This document shows positions 1 through 6,529 of a stretch of 7,133 bases of DNA, one piece after another (the stretch's first letter is position 1; every line of letters begins with the position of its first letter). The position numbers and the translations under genes are program-made. The stretch is from assembly GCA_012523655.1 (NCBI GenBank), contig JAAYTV010000338.1:1-7133 (forward strand), in the 5' to 3' direction. The notes beneath the pieces are model-generated. The model did no database searches and was not told where the DNA came from. It was given only the letters and a program-made list of their open reading frames with translations. The stretch is from a bacterium. Its GTDB lineage: Bacteria > Zhuqueibacterota > Zhuqueibacteria > Residuimicrobiales > Residuimicrobiaceae.

Positions 1-1390
1 CCACCTGCGCCGTGGTGGTCTGACCATCGGCATAATACATGCTGAAGGAAAAGCGCTGAAAGGTTTTAGCCGGATGGATGCTGGGGCCGGAATGCCACCA
101 AGCGCCCAGATTGGAGGCAAAATAATATTCGTCCGCATGTTTACCGATGGTTTGGTGGCACCACTGCAGCACCAGTTCGTCATCGTCATGGTCGCGCCGG
201 TCGCCATAATTGCCTGACCAGAAACCGGTCAGGCCTATCATATCGCCCTCTTCGATGTCCTTTTCATCAAAACTGGGTTCGCCGTGCGTCGGCAGGCCGT
301 CTCCCTCGCCGGTGTCGGGGCCGGAATAACCCTCGTCATAGGGGCCGATGCCGTCGCTGCCAAGGTCGTCATTCAGGGGTTCGCCTATGTCCCACCTTCC
401 GTTTTTATTTTCATCCGTAAAAATCGCCCAGTCGCCGTTGTTGTCCAGTCCGTCGTCCCTGCGTTCATCTACCAATCCGTCCTCGTCATTGTCCCTGCCG
501 TCATAGCCGCTGGTAGGACTCTCCAGATAGGCCCAGCAAAGGGCCACCACCGGCTTGTAAGCGCCAGGAAATCCGGTGTTGTCGAAATCATAGCAATAGG
601 CGATGTCCAGCGTGGCGTTATAACCTGCCACGTCCTCGTCCTCGCCGCCGATCTTAAAGTCTGCGAACAGGGCGAAATACACAGAATCATAATCGGTGGT
701 GCCTTCGTTTTCGATCTCATAGATCCAAAAATTATGACTCTCGGTCAACACATTGTTCCACTGCAGCCCGCGGATGTACATCTGGGTGCCCAATCCGTGG
801 CGCAAAGGATCCTCGGCATCGGGTTGATAATCAAATTCAATATCCGGGTTATCGTCAATGACAAAATAGGTCTCCAGATCCGCGTTCTTGACCCCTTTGT
901 CGAAATAGCCGTTCCACCGCCCTGGCCAACCCGGATCATAGAGATCGCCCATCTTGTCCGGCCAACTATCTGGCCAGGTGTAGGGATCGTCGCTGATAGC
1001 GGCTTCGAGTTGATTTTCGTTGCAGAATCCTGGCAGAGGTTCATAAATCCAGGGCGTCCCATCGGGCGATTTGTCGGACGGAACATGTCCATAGGCGGTT
1101 TCGCAACAAGCATGCCGGACGCCATGGCGGTCGGTGATCCGTGTGATCACCAGAGGGGCGACGGCATCCAACTGCTGGTGCCCGCTGCCGATGGGATATT
1201 CAACCGTATAGCCTAAAAATCCACCGATTTTACCCGTGTTGTAAAACGGCGTGCGGCAGAGATTGGCGTCCAGGACGCCGCCTTTTCGATTATTGCCATG
1301 ACCGTCTTGAGGACGCTGGCCCGAAGAACCGCTGACAAGGAATAAAAGGCCCACGCAGACAGCTGCGAATAGGGTATGGGGACGAAACAT
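1..1390 (-). CDS. Exported acidic protein with EF-hand/thrombospondin-3-like Ca-binding loops, partial (C-terminus outside window)
   Basis: An uninterrupted frame of 463 codons runs from ATG at 1390 to the window edge with no stop, so the C-terminus is missing. GGAGGA (1395-1400) lies 4 nt before the ATG and fixes the start. Residues 1-25 form a signal peptide: basic/polar start, hydrophobic core LFAAVCVGLLFLV, small residues before Gln25. The mature part is rich in Asp, Gly, Trp and Tyr. Residues about 219-249 (start NFWIYEIENEG) read as an extracellular beta-sandwich-like segment. Residues 300-309 (DNDEDGLVDE) have the DxDxDGxxDE spacing of thrombospondin-3/dockerin loops. Residues 326-337 (DENKNGRWDIGE) fit the 12-residue EF-hand loop, with D/N/N/D/E at positions 1, 3, 5, 9 and 12. 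More Asp/Gly-rich sequence follows to about 383. It starts 31 bp after the TonB-dependent receptor and is probably cotranscribed. It is not recognisably SusD. A C-terminal sorting domain (for example type IX) is possible but not visible. Function unknown; a surface or secreted partner of the receptor is inference. Confidence 0.85.
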   Translation of the reverse strand, partial: MFRPHTLFAAVCVGLLFLVSGSSGQRPQDGHGNNRKGGVLDANLCRTPFYNTGKIGGFLGYTVEYPIGSGHQQLDAVAPLVITRITDRHGVRHACCETAYGHVPSDKSPDGTPWIYEPLPGFCNENQLEAAISDDPYTWPDSWPDKMGDLYDPGWPGRWNGYFDKGVKNADLETYFVIDDNPDIEFDYQPDAEDPLRHGLGTQMYIRGLQWNNVLTESHNFWIYEIENEGTTDYDSVYFALFADFKIGGEDEDVAGYNATLDIAYCYDFDNTGFPGAYKPVVALCWAYLESPTSGYDGRDNDEDGLVDERRDDGLDNNGDWAIFTDENKNGRWDIGEPLNDDLGSDGIGPYDEGYSGPDTGEGDGLPTHGEPSFDEKDIEEGDMIGLTGFWSGNYGDRRDHDDDELVLQWCHQTIGKHADEYYFASNLGAWWHSGPSIHPAKTFQRFSFSMYYADGQTTTAQV

Positions 1391-1421
1391 CAAATCCTCC
1401 GAATTCGGTGTGCAACTCCGA

Positions 1422-4097
1422 CTAGAACTCCAGCTTGGCGCCGGCCACCAAACGGCGCGGCGCGCTGAAATAGTGCGGACGGAAATAGTAATCTCGCACC
1501 GTATTCACACAGCGCACCATATCATCGGTGTAGAAATGCTCATCGATCGAATACTCGGGGCTGCCGGTATCGAGAGACACATCCACGGCGTTGCGGATGT
1601 CGAAAATATTATAGATATTGCTGAACAAGGTGGTCTTGAACCGGCTTAATTTTAACGTGTAAGCCAGATTGAGGTCAAAGCTGTAGGTGGGCGGCCGACG
1701 TTCATCGTTTTCCCGGCTGGGATAATATCCCTCCAGATCCGGCGTGTAGGGAAACCCGGATCCGAGCTTGCCGATCAGGCCGATGTTCCAGATATCCTTG
1801 TTGTGCACCGTGGCCGTGAGATTGAGGCTGTGGGTTCGATCCCAGTCCAGAAAGATGAGCTGTTTGGTGATCTCTGTGGGCGGCGTCGTCGTGCTCTTGA
1901 TATAGACGTCATTCGGATCGGACGAATTGCCCTCAGCCAGCTGATAGGTGTAGTCCAGTGTCGTGCTGAGATAGGAGCTGCCGCGCTGCTCCAGCGCCAC
2001 GGTGAAACCAAACACCTGTCCATAGTCCCGGTTGACATAGCGCGCATATTTATCAAAACTCGGCAAAATGGTATAGACCTCCATGCCCAGCAGATTGCGG
2101 ATATCCTTATAGTACCCGGTTAGAGTCACACCCAGATTCGGGCCGATCGCCTGCTGCAGACCGAGCTCATAGGTCGCGGTCTTTTGCGGCTGCAGATCGG
2201 TGTTGCCGATGGTGGAAAAGGACCCCACCGGAATTTTGAACAACGGATTCAAATAAAGATAGGCGAAAGAGGGGATCTGAAAGAACAACCCATAGGATAG
2301 ATGTAGCACGCTTTGCTCGCTGACCGGAAGGGCGATGCCGAATCTCGGGCTCCACTGGCTCTTGTTCTTAGCCGGCACCTTTTCACTGGTCACCGGCTTC
2401 ATCAGATCGAGCGGATAGACCCCCTCCGGTTTGAACCAGTCGTAGCGCAAACCCAGGTTCATGATGAAATAGGACCACTCGATGCGGTCCTGCACATAGA
2501 CGCTGACCTCCATCGGTGTCTTGGTGAACTCGTTGTAGGCGGCGTTGTCCTTTTCCACCGGCTGGGGTTTCCAGTCGGTCTGTCGGTCGAGACGGATCGT
2601 ATAGTCCAGAACATGAAGATCATGAGACCGCGCCTCCAGGCCCCCCTTGATCTGATTGTAACGATCGACCTGATAGGTCAGGTCCGCCTTGACAATGCCG
2701 GTGGTGGTGGTACGGAACGCATGGTTCATATCCGTGCCGGCCATATAGAACGCCGGCCCGCTGCCGATGGAAAGCCGGCTGATCGGCATGTACCGTAGAT
2801 CATACGGACTCGAGTAGAGATAGGATTCATAGCTCTTTTCCAATCGTGCCGCTTTGAGGTTGATGAATCCGTTTTTATTGATAATATAGTCCATATGCAG
2901 CATGTGCGAATGGCTGGTGCTGTAGTTGGTCGGCCGGCCGTCAGGATTATATTTATACTTGTGGTTGTAGCTCTGCCCCTCTCCGTCCTCATGAATATAC
3001 TCATAGGTAAGTTTGTGTGCACCCCACAGTTTGGCGATCCATTTGGCGTGGGCGGTGAGGTTGCTTCCCCAATTCATGGGCACAAAAGCGCCGTCTCCTG
3101 TCGCTTGCACGCGCCAGTTTTCCCGCAGACTGGGTAAATAGGATGAGTCAGAGGGATTGAAAATCCGGCGGCCCCAGAGATAGCCGGAATCATGATTATA
3201 TCGAAAGGAGGAAAAAAAGTTGAGGCGATCTTTCCACAACGGACCGGAGAGCGTGCCCTCCAAATCATACACATCAGATGGAGCGGCCAGATCCAGGTAG
3301 GAGCGCATCTCTTGGGAGTACTCGTCGCGCTTGAGGCCTGCGCCGTGTTTAGCGACAAAAGGCAAGGTGCGGCCGCTGACATAGGCGCCCGTATAGCCGG
3401 AGATCTGGCCGCTGAAATGGCCCTCTGGATCTTTGGAGACCACATTGACCACGCCGGACATAGCCTGGCCGTACTCGGCGTTAAAGGTGCCGCTGATCAC
3501 CTCCACTTCAGCCACAGAATTAGCCTGCAGCGCGATCATCTGCCCCCCGGTGTAGGCGTCGTTCACCGCCAGTCCGTCGATGAGAAAAGCGACCTCACCC
3601 AATCGTCCGCCGCGGAAATGACCGTTAACCACTCCAGCCTGCAGTTCCACCACCTGATTGACGTTCTCCACGGGCAGCATCTTCATCTGATCTCCGGCCA
3701 CGCGCGCCGAGGTGGAGGTTAGATCCTTTTGCACCATAGGTTTGGAGGCCACCACGGTCACCTCCTCCCCTTCGATCACCGTGGGGGTGAGCGACACGGA
3801 TAAAGAGGTAGTGGCATCGACGCTGACGCGCACGTTTTCAAAGCGCATCATGCTGTAGCCCATGGCGCGTACGATCACAACATATTTGCCCGGTGGAATG
3901 TTGATGATGTGATAATATCCGTCCAGTGCGGCCAGCGCGCCCAGGGAGGTTCCTTCCAACAGTATGTTGGTACCGGGAATGGGGTCGCCGTTGTCCTTGC
4001 TGGTAATCCGTCCGGAAATTTTACCTGTAGTGCCGGCATAGGCCGCCGCAGAGAGGAATAAAAAAAATCCGATGAAAAGAAACCGATTGCTTCTCAT
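1422..4097 (-). CDS. TonB-dependent outer-membrane receptor with N-terminal carboxypeptidase-regulatory-like domain
   Basis: An 891-residue outer-membrane transporter of the TonB-dependent family, which uses TonB/ExbBD energy to import large or scarce substrates. Residues 1-21 are a signal peptide ending AYA before Gly22. Residues about 25-103 (GKISGRITSKDNGDPIPGT onward) are a carboxypeptidase D regulatory-like beta-sandwich, common on FCB-group receptors. EEVTVVAS (about 111-118) looks like a TonB box. The plug follows at about 123-230, with FLIDGLAVND and FNAEYGQAMSGVVNVVSK as typical plug signatures. The rest (about 235-891) is Tyr/Asp-rich alternating beta-barrel sequence with TonB-receptor phrases (NTDLQPQKTATYELGLQ) and a terminal Phe (AGAKLEF), typical for barrel assembly. 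GTG 4103 and ATG 4100 also fit the frame, but ATG 4097 is preferred because AGGAG (4103-4107) sits 5 nt before it. The exported-protein gene follows after 31 bp; the regulator lies 89 bp upstream on the same strand. No SusD-like gene is adjacent, so this is not a standard SusCD pair. Sugar uptake is inferred from the neighbours. Confidence 0.95.
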   Translation of the reverse strand: MRSNRFLFIGFFLFLSAAAYAGTTGKISGRITSKDNGDPIPGTNILLEGTSLGALAALDGYYHIINIPPGKYVVIVRAMGYSMMRFENVRVSVDATTSLSVSLTPTVIEGEEVTVVASKPMVQKDLTSTSARVAGDQMKMLPVENVNQVVELQAGVVNGHFRGGRLGEVAFLIDGLAVNDAYTGGQMIALQANSVAEVEVISGTFNAEYGQAMSGVVNVVSKDPEGHFSGQISGYTGAYVSGRTLPFVAKHGAGLKRDEYSQEMRSYLDLAAPSDVYDLEGTLSGPLWKDRLNFFSSFRYNHDSGYLWGRRIFNPSDSSYLPSLRENWRVQATGDGAFVPMNWGSNLTAHAKWIAKLWGAHKLTYEYIHEDGEGQSYNHKYKYNPDGRPTNYSTSHSHMLHMDYIINKNGFINLKAARLEKSYESYLYSSPYDLRYMPISRLSIGSGPAFYMAGTDMNHAFRTTTTGIVKADLTYQVDRYNQIKGGLEARSHDLHVLDYTIRLDRQTDWKPQPVEKDNAAYNEFTKTPMEVSVYVQDRIEWSYFIMNLGLRYDWFKPEGVYPLDLMKPVTSEKVPAKNKSQWSPRFGIALPVSEQSVLHLSYGLFFQIPSFAYLYLNPLFKIPVGSFSTIGNTDLQPQKTATYELGLQQAIGPNLGVTLTGYYKDIRNLLGMEVYTILPSFDKYARYVNRDYGQVFGFTVALEQRGSSYLSTTLDYTYQLAEGNSSDPNDVYIKSTTTPPTEITKQLIFLDWDRTHSLNLTATVHNKDIWNIGLIGKLGSGFPYTPDLEGYYPSRENDERRPPTYSFDLNLAYTLKLSRFKTTLFSNIYNIFDIRNAVDVSLDTGSPEYSIDEHFYTDDMVRCVNTVRDYYFRPHYFSAPRRLVAGAKLEF

Positions 4098-4102
4098 CAT
4101 CA

Positions 4103-4107
4103 CTCCT
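4103..4107 (-). promoter_or_regulatory. Ribosome binding site deciding the receptor start
   Basis: AGGAG on the minus strand lies 5 nt before ATG 4097 and only 2 nt before ATG 4100. It overlaps the in-frame GTG at 4103, which makes that longest start unlikely. The signal peptide is equally good from any of the three. Confidence 0.6.
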
Positions 4108-4151
4108 GCCGTCTAGGTGTGGGATTGAAAAGGGATTCGTCTATCGGAATA

Positions 4152-4161
4152 CCATGTATGG
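4152..4161. promoter_or_regulatory. Short inverted repeat upstream of the receptor, possible operator
   Basis: CCAT-GT-ATGG is a 4-bp inverted repeat with a 2-bp centre, about 55-65 bp before the receptor start, in the only non-coding stretch between regulator and receptor. No convincing -35/-10 pair was found around it. It does not resemble the ATTTGT/ACAAAT repeat upstream of the regulator. It is short enough to arise by chance. Confidence 0.2.
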
Positions 4162-4186
4162 AAAACTGCAAGCCTCCCTGGGCTGC
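4162..4186 (-). terminator. Possible weak intrinsic terminator after the regulator gene
   Basis: Directly after the regulator's TGA (4187-4189) the minus strand reads GCAGCC-CAGGGA-GGCTTGC. This can form a 6-bp GC-rich stem with one bulged T and a 6-nt loop, followed by AG and a run of only four T. The position immediately after a stop codon fits a terminator, but the short T run makes it weak. It may only reduce readthrough into the receptor gene. Confidence 0.35.
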
Positions 4187-5314
4187 TCAGGCGGTCCGGG
4201 AGTAGCGTCGGCTTCGTTTCAAGACGCCAAGATCTTGAACCGAATGCCGCTCAACAAGCCAGGATTTGAGAACGATCTGTTTCGGCTTAATTCGCTTGTC
4301 GCGCAAGCGAGAAAGAATGACATGAATACTTTTCCGGCCGATCTCATAAATGGGCTGGTGGATGGTGGTTAATCCAAAGGAAAAGGCGCGTATCTGCGGC
4401 AGGTTGTCGTATCCGACCAGCGACAGATCCTCCGGAATGGAAAGCCTTTTTTCACGGGCGATGGAATAGCACAACAGAGCGATTTGATCATGAGCGGCAA
4501 AAACAGCCAAATGGTCCTTGCGCTGTTTGAGAATTTTCAGGACGGATTTAGAATAGACCTGCTCGGTGAACAGCGTTTGCGGATTGGAGATGAGCGACTC
4601 ATCAAGCGGAATGCGGTTGTCCTGCAGGGCCTTGCAATAGCCCTCAAAACGGAAACGTTCAGAACTGACCAAGCCGTTGTAGATAATGGCGATCCGGCGG
4701 TGACCCATTTTTAAAAGATGTTTGGTCATGGCATAGGCGCCGTGAAAATTATCCGTGGTCACATAATCGATCTCCAGATCGGGAAGAATGCGATCCGCCA
4801 GCACCACTGGAATGTCATGCTGCCTGAATCTCTCGATGATCGTTCGGTTTTTTTCTTCCGTATCGGCGATCGGCACATAGACCACGCCGGTCACGTGCTC
4901 CTTGATCAGACGGTCGGCATAGTATTCCGCTTTGAAAAACAGATCATCGGTGTTGCACAGCATAATGCTGTGCTTGTTGCGCGCGGCCTCATCCTCCGCC
5001 CCGCGCGCCAACTCAGAGGAACAGCCGGAACGGATGTCCGGCACCAAAATGCCGATAATGCTCTTCTTGCGGTCGTCAGGGTTCCGCTCCAGGACAAAAG
5101 TGCCGAAGCGTCTTTTCGGTTTCAGATAGGCGAGATTGACCAGATTGCTGATGGCCTGCCGGACCGTGGCGCGACACAGACCGGTGATGCGCACCAGCTC
5201 TTCTTCCGTGGGGATGCGCTCACCGGGTTTGAACACACCGAGATCGATCTGTTCGATAAGCCAATTTTGCAGCTGATAATATTGTGGAATAGGACTGTTG
5301 CGGTCAACGATCAT
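4187..5314 (-). CDS. GntR/LacI chimeric transcription regulator (AraR-type)
   Basis: A 375-residue one-component sugar-responsive regulator. Residues 1-75 are a GntR-type winged helix: helix-turn-helix at about 36-58 (TEEELVRITGLCRATVRQAI), then the wing ending FGTFV. Residues about 85-355 are a LacI/periplasmic-binding-protein-type effector domain: IGILVPDI at 86-93, VVLADR ending at Asp174-Arg175, VTTDNFHGA at 185-193, GHRRIA at 204-209, FAAHD ending at Asp276, GYDN at 301-304 and TTIHQP at 316-321. This fusion is the architecture of Bacillus AraR, whose ligand is L-arabinose; the ligand here is not determined. Start ATG 5314 has AGAGG (5320-5324) 5 nt upstream. Two small departures from the usual GntR pattern: Cys47 replaces the common Ser of VSR, and the wing has RRFGTFV instead of GxGTFV. 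It is divergent from the ABC permease gene and upstream of the receptor. The inverted repeat at 5335-5350 suggests autoregulation. Family is sure; specificity is open. Confidence 0.93.
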   Translation of the reverse strand: MIVDRNSPIPQYYQLQNWLIEQIDLGVFKPGERIPTEEELVRITGLCRATVRQAISNLVNLAYLKPKRRFGTFVLERNPDDRKKSIIGILVPDIRSGCSSELARGAEDEAARNKHSIMLCNTDDLFFKAEYYADRLIKEHVTGVVYVPIADTEEKNRTIIERFRQHDIPVVLADRILPDLEIDYVTTDNFHGAYAMTKHLLKMGHRRIAIIYNGLVSSERFRFEGYCKALQDNRIPLDESLISNPQTLFTEQVYSKSVLKILKQRKDHLAVFAAHDQIALLCYSIAREKRLSIPEDLSLVGYDNLPQIRAFSFGLTTIHQPIYEIGRKSIHVILSRLRDKRIKPKQIVLKSWLVERHSVQDLGVLKRSRRYSRTA

Positions 5315-5334
5315 GGACGCCTCTGTTAAAAGAT

Positions 5335-5350
5335 ATTTGTCTGAACAAAT
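5335..5350. promoter_or_regulatory. Predicted operator of the AraR-type regulator
   Basis: ATTTGT-CTGA-ACAAAT is a perfect 6-bp inverted repeat with a 4-bp spacer (16 bp in all), centred 29 bp before the regulator's start codon. Its half-sites and spacing match what I recall of the Bacillus AraR operator (ATTTGT-ACGT-ACAAAT). It overlaps the predicted -10 of the regulator promoter, as expected for an autorepressor. I found no second copy before the receptor or near the predicted permease promoter. Confidence 0.65.
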
Positions 5351-5376
5351 GTACTTAAAGTATATCTCTATTGCAA
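5348..5376 (-). promoter_or_regulatory. Predicted sigma70-type promoter of the regulator gene
   Basis: On the minus strand TTGCAA (5371-5376) and TACATT (5348-5353) are separated by 17 bp and each matches 4 of 6 consensus positions. The -10 overlaps the inverted repeat at 5335-5350 by 3 bp. An alternative -10, TATACT (5 of 6), lies a few bases upstream but has no fitting -35. The phylum's promoter consensus is not known from this window. Confidence 0.4.
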
Positions 5377-5379
5377 GCC

Positions 5380-5428
5380 TTTTTATCTGCGCATGCTGTT
5401 TTTTTTCTGCAGGGACCTTTTTACTTGC
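5380..5428 (+). repeat. Three imperfect T-tract repeats in the divergent intergenic region
   Basis: TTTTTATCTGC (5380-5390), TTTTTTTCTGC (5400-5410) and TTTTTACTTGC (5418-5428) are three related 11-mers at 20- and 18-bp steps, close to two helical turns. Such phased T-tracts can bend DNA or form repeated protein sites. The short palindromes GCATGC and CTGCAG lie at or next to them. A chance origin in AT-rich promoter DNA is possible. Confidence 0.35.
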
Positions 5429-5453
5429 GAATCTTGGATGAGTTTTCTAAATT
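5425..5453 (+). promoter_or_regulatory. Possible promoter of the ABC transporter genes
   Basis: TTGCGA (5425-5430) and TAAATT (5448-5453) are 17 bp apart, each with 4 of 6 consensus positions, about 100 bp before the permease start. A weaker alternative is TTGGAT (5434-5439) with TAATTC (5457-5462). The inverted repeat at 5335-5350 lies about 75 bp upstream, so it would not block this promoter directly. Confidence 0.3.
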
Positions 5454-5541
5454 GATTAATTCGTTGCCGCCTGTTCCTTACCGCACGAACCACCGCCGTT
5501 GCCGCGATGAACCGTGCGACCAGGCCGGGCGCCGATCATCC

Positions 5542-5548
5542 AAGGGAG
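5542..5548 (+). promoter_or_regulatory. Ribosome binding site deciding the permease TTG start
   Basis: AAGGGAG ends 7 nt before TTG 5556. The upstream in-frame GTG at 5514 has no such site, and starting there would place an unusual Pro/Arg-containing stretch ahead of the first membrane helix. The site therefore supports the TTG start. Confidence 0.65.
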
Positions 5549-5555
5549 TTCTGTT

Positions 5556-6482
5556 TTGAAAAAAAGCTCTCATCCTTTTCAAGCGCTGGGGGTGTTCGTT
5601 GCCCTTATCGCCCTGTGCCTCCTCTTCTCTGTCACCTCGTCTCACTTTTTGACAACAGAAAATATTTTCAGCGTGATCCGGAGTTTTTCCTTTGTGGCCA
5701 TCATCGCGCTGGGTGAAACCTTTGCCATCCTCACCGGCGGCATCGATCTCTCCGTCGGTTCCCTACTCGGATTCTGCGGCTGTGTGTCCGCTCTGGCCAT
5801 GAACAGCCAGTGGGCCTGGCCCCTCGCTGTGTTCGCCGGACTGCTGGCCGGTGCTTTTCTCGGATTTTGCAACGGCCAGATGATCACGCGGCTGAAGCTG
5901 CCGCCCTTTATCGTAACCCTGGGCATGTACAGCATGGCCCGAGGCCTTACTTTTGTCATCACCCGTGGCTGGCCGGTTTCCAATCTTCCGCAAGGATTTA
6001 TGACTCTTGGGCAGGGATACTGGTGGATCGTGCCCCTGCCGGTTATCTTTATGGTCCTCGCCGGCCTGGCTGCCGGCATCTTTCTCAATCACACGGCCAC
6101 CGGCCGCTATCTTTTTGCCATCGGCGGCAACGAAACCGCCGCCTCGCTCTCCGGCATCCCAGTGGACCGCATCAAAGTGCTGGTGTACACGCTCTCGGGC
6201 GTCGCTTCCGCGGTAGCCGGCATCCTGCTGATCTCCCGATTGGGCGTCGCGCAGCCTACTTCGGGCGTGGGCTATGAACTGGACGCCATCGCGGCTTCAG
6301 TAATCGGCGGCACCAGCCTCATGGGCGGCAAAGGCACGGTGCTGGGCGTGCTCATCGGCGCTGCCATCATGGGCGTGCTGAGAAACGGACTGATCCTGCT
6401 GGGCCTTTCCGCCTTTTGGCAGCAATTCGCTCTGGGCGCGATCATCATTCTGGCTGTAGCGATGGACCGGCTTCGCAAATGA
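5556..6482 (+). CDS. Sugar ABC transporter permease, RbsC/AraH/XylH family
   Basis: A 308-residue inner-membrane permease of the ribose/galactose-type ABC importers (BPD_transp_2 family; E. coli RbsC is 321 residues, so length is normal). Translation probably starts at TTG 5556, giving MKKSSHPF before the first hydrophobic helix (about 10-28). Later hydrophobic segments (about 44-60, 66-82, 88-106, 117-136, 156-177, 208-227, 243-284, 287-303) are consistent with the usual 8-10 helices. Family signatures are GGIDLSVGS at 61-69, GRYLFAIGGNETAASLSGI at 183-201 (the cytoplasmic ATPase-coupling region), and GGTSLMGGKGT at 251-261. It is the first gene of the divergent transcript, 47 bp before the binding-protein gene, and no ATPase gene precedes it. 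The transported sugar cannot be read from the permease; a pentose or hexose monomer is usual for the family. Confidence 0.95.
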   Translation: MKKSSHPFQALGVFVALIALCLLFSVTSSHFLTTENIFSVIRSFSFVAIIALGETFAILTGGIDLSVGSLLGFCGCVSALAMNSQWAWPLAVFAGLLAGAFLGFCNGQMITRLKLPPFIVTLGMYSMARGLTFVITRGWPVSNLPQGFMTLGQGYWWIVPLPVIFMVLAGLAAGIFLNHTATGRYLFAIGGNETAASLSGIPVDRIKVLVYTLSGVASAVAGILLISRLGVAQPTSGVGYELDAIAASVIGGTSLMGGKGTVLGVLIGAAIMGVLRNGLILLGLSAFWQQFALGAIIILAVAMDRLRK

Positions 6483-6529
6483 CCGGTGCGGCTTGAACGT
6501 GAAAGAGAACTACTTTTCAGGAGGCTGTC

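Noticed and set aside
284..1216. A 310-codon open frame on the plus strand
   Set aside because: It lies wholly antisense to the exported-protein gene, which has a signal peptide, ribosome binding site and coherent Ca-binding motifs. The plus-strand product has no recognisable domain and no ribosome binding site was evident; it is a shadow of codon bias.
1391..1421. A possible terminator or promoter between the receptor and the exported-protein gene
   Set aside because: The 31-bp gap holds a ribosome binding site but no hairpin with a T run and no room for a separate promoter; cotranscription is the simpler reading.
2313..3722. Several plus-strand open frames of 80-176 codons antisense to the receptor
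   Set aside because: The receptor frame is intact and strongly family-like across this whole span, and the antisense products show no domains.
1422..4097. The receptor as a SusC homologue of a SusCD pair
   Set aside because: The regulatory-like domain and plug are shared with SusC, but the next gene has no SusD-like features, so the narrower name is not supported.
4718..5329. A 203-codon plus-strand frame antisense to the regulator
   Set aside because: The opposite strand encodes a complete GntR/LacI-type protein with all its motifs; the plus-strand product has no domain features.
5371..5559. A possible 62-codon leader peptide before the permease
   Set aside because: It would start at a TTG that is also the regulator's predicted -35, has no ribosome binding site, and runs through the T-tract repeats and predicted promoter of the ABC genes.
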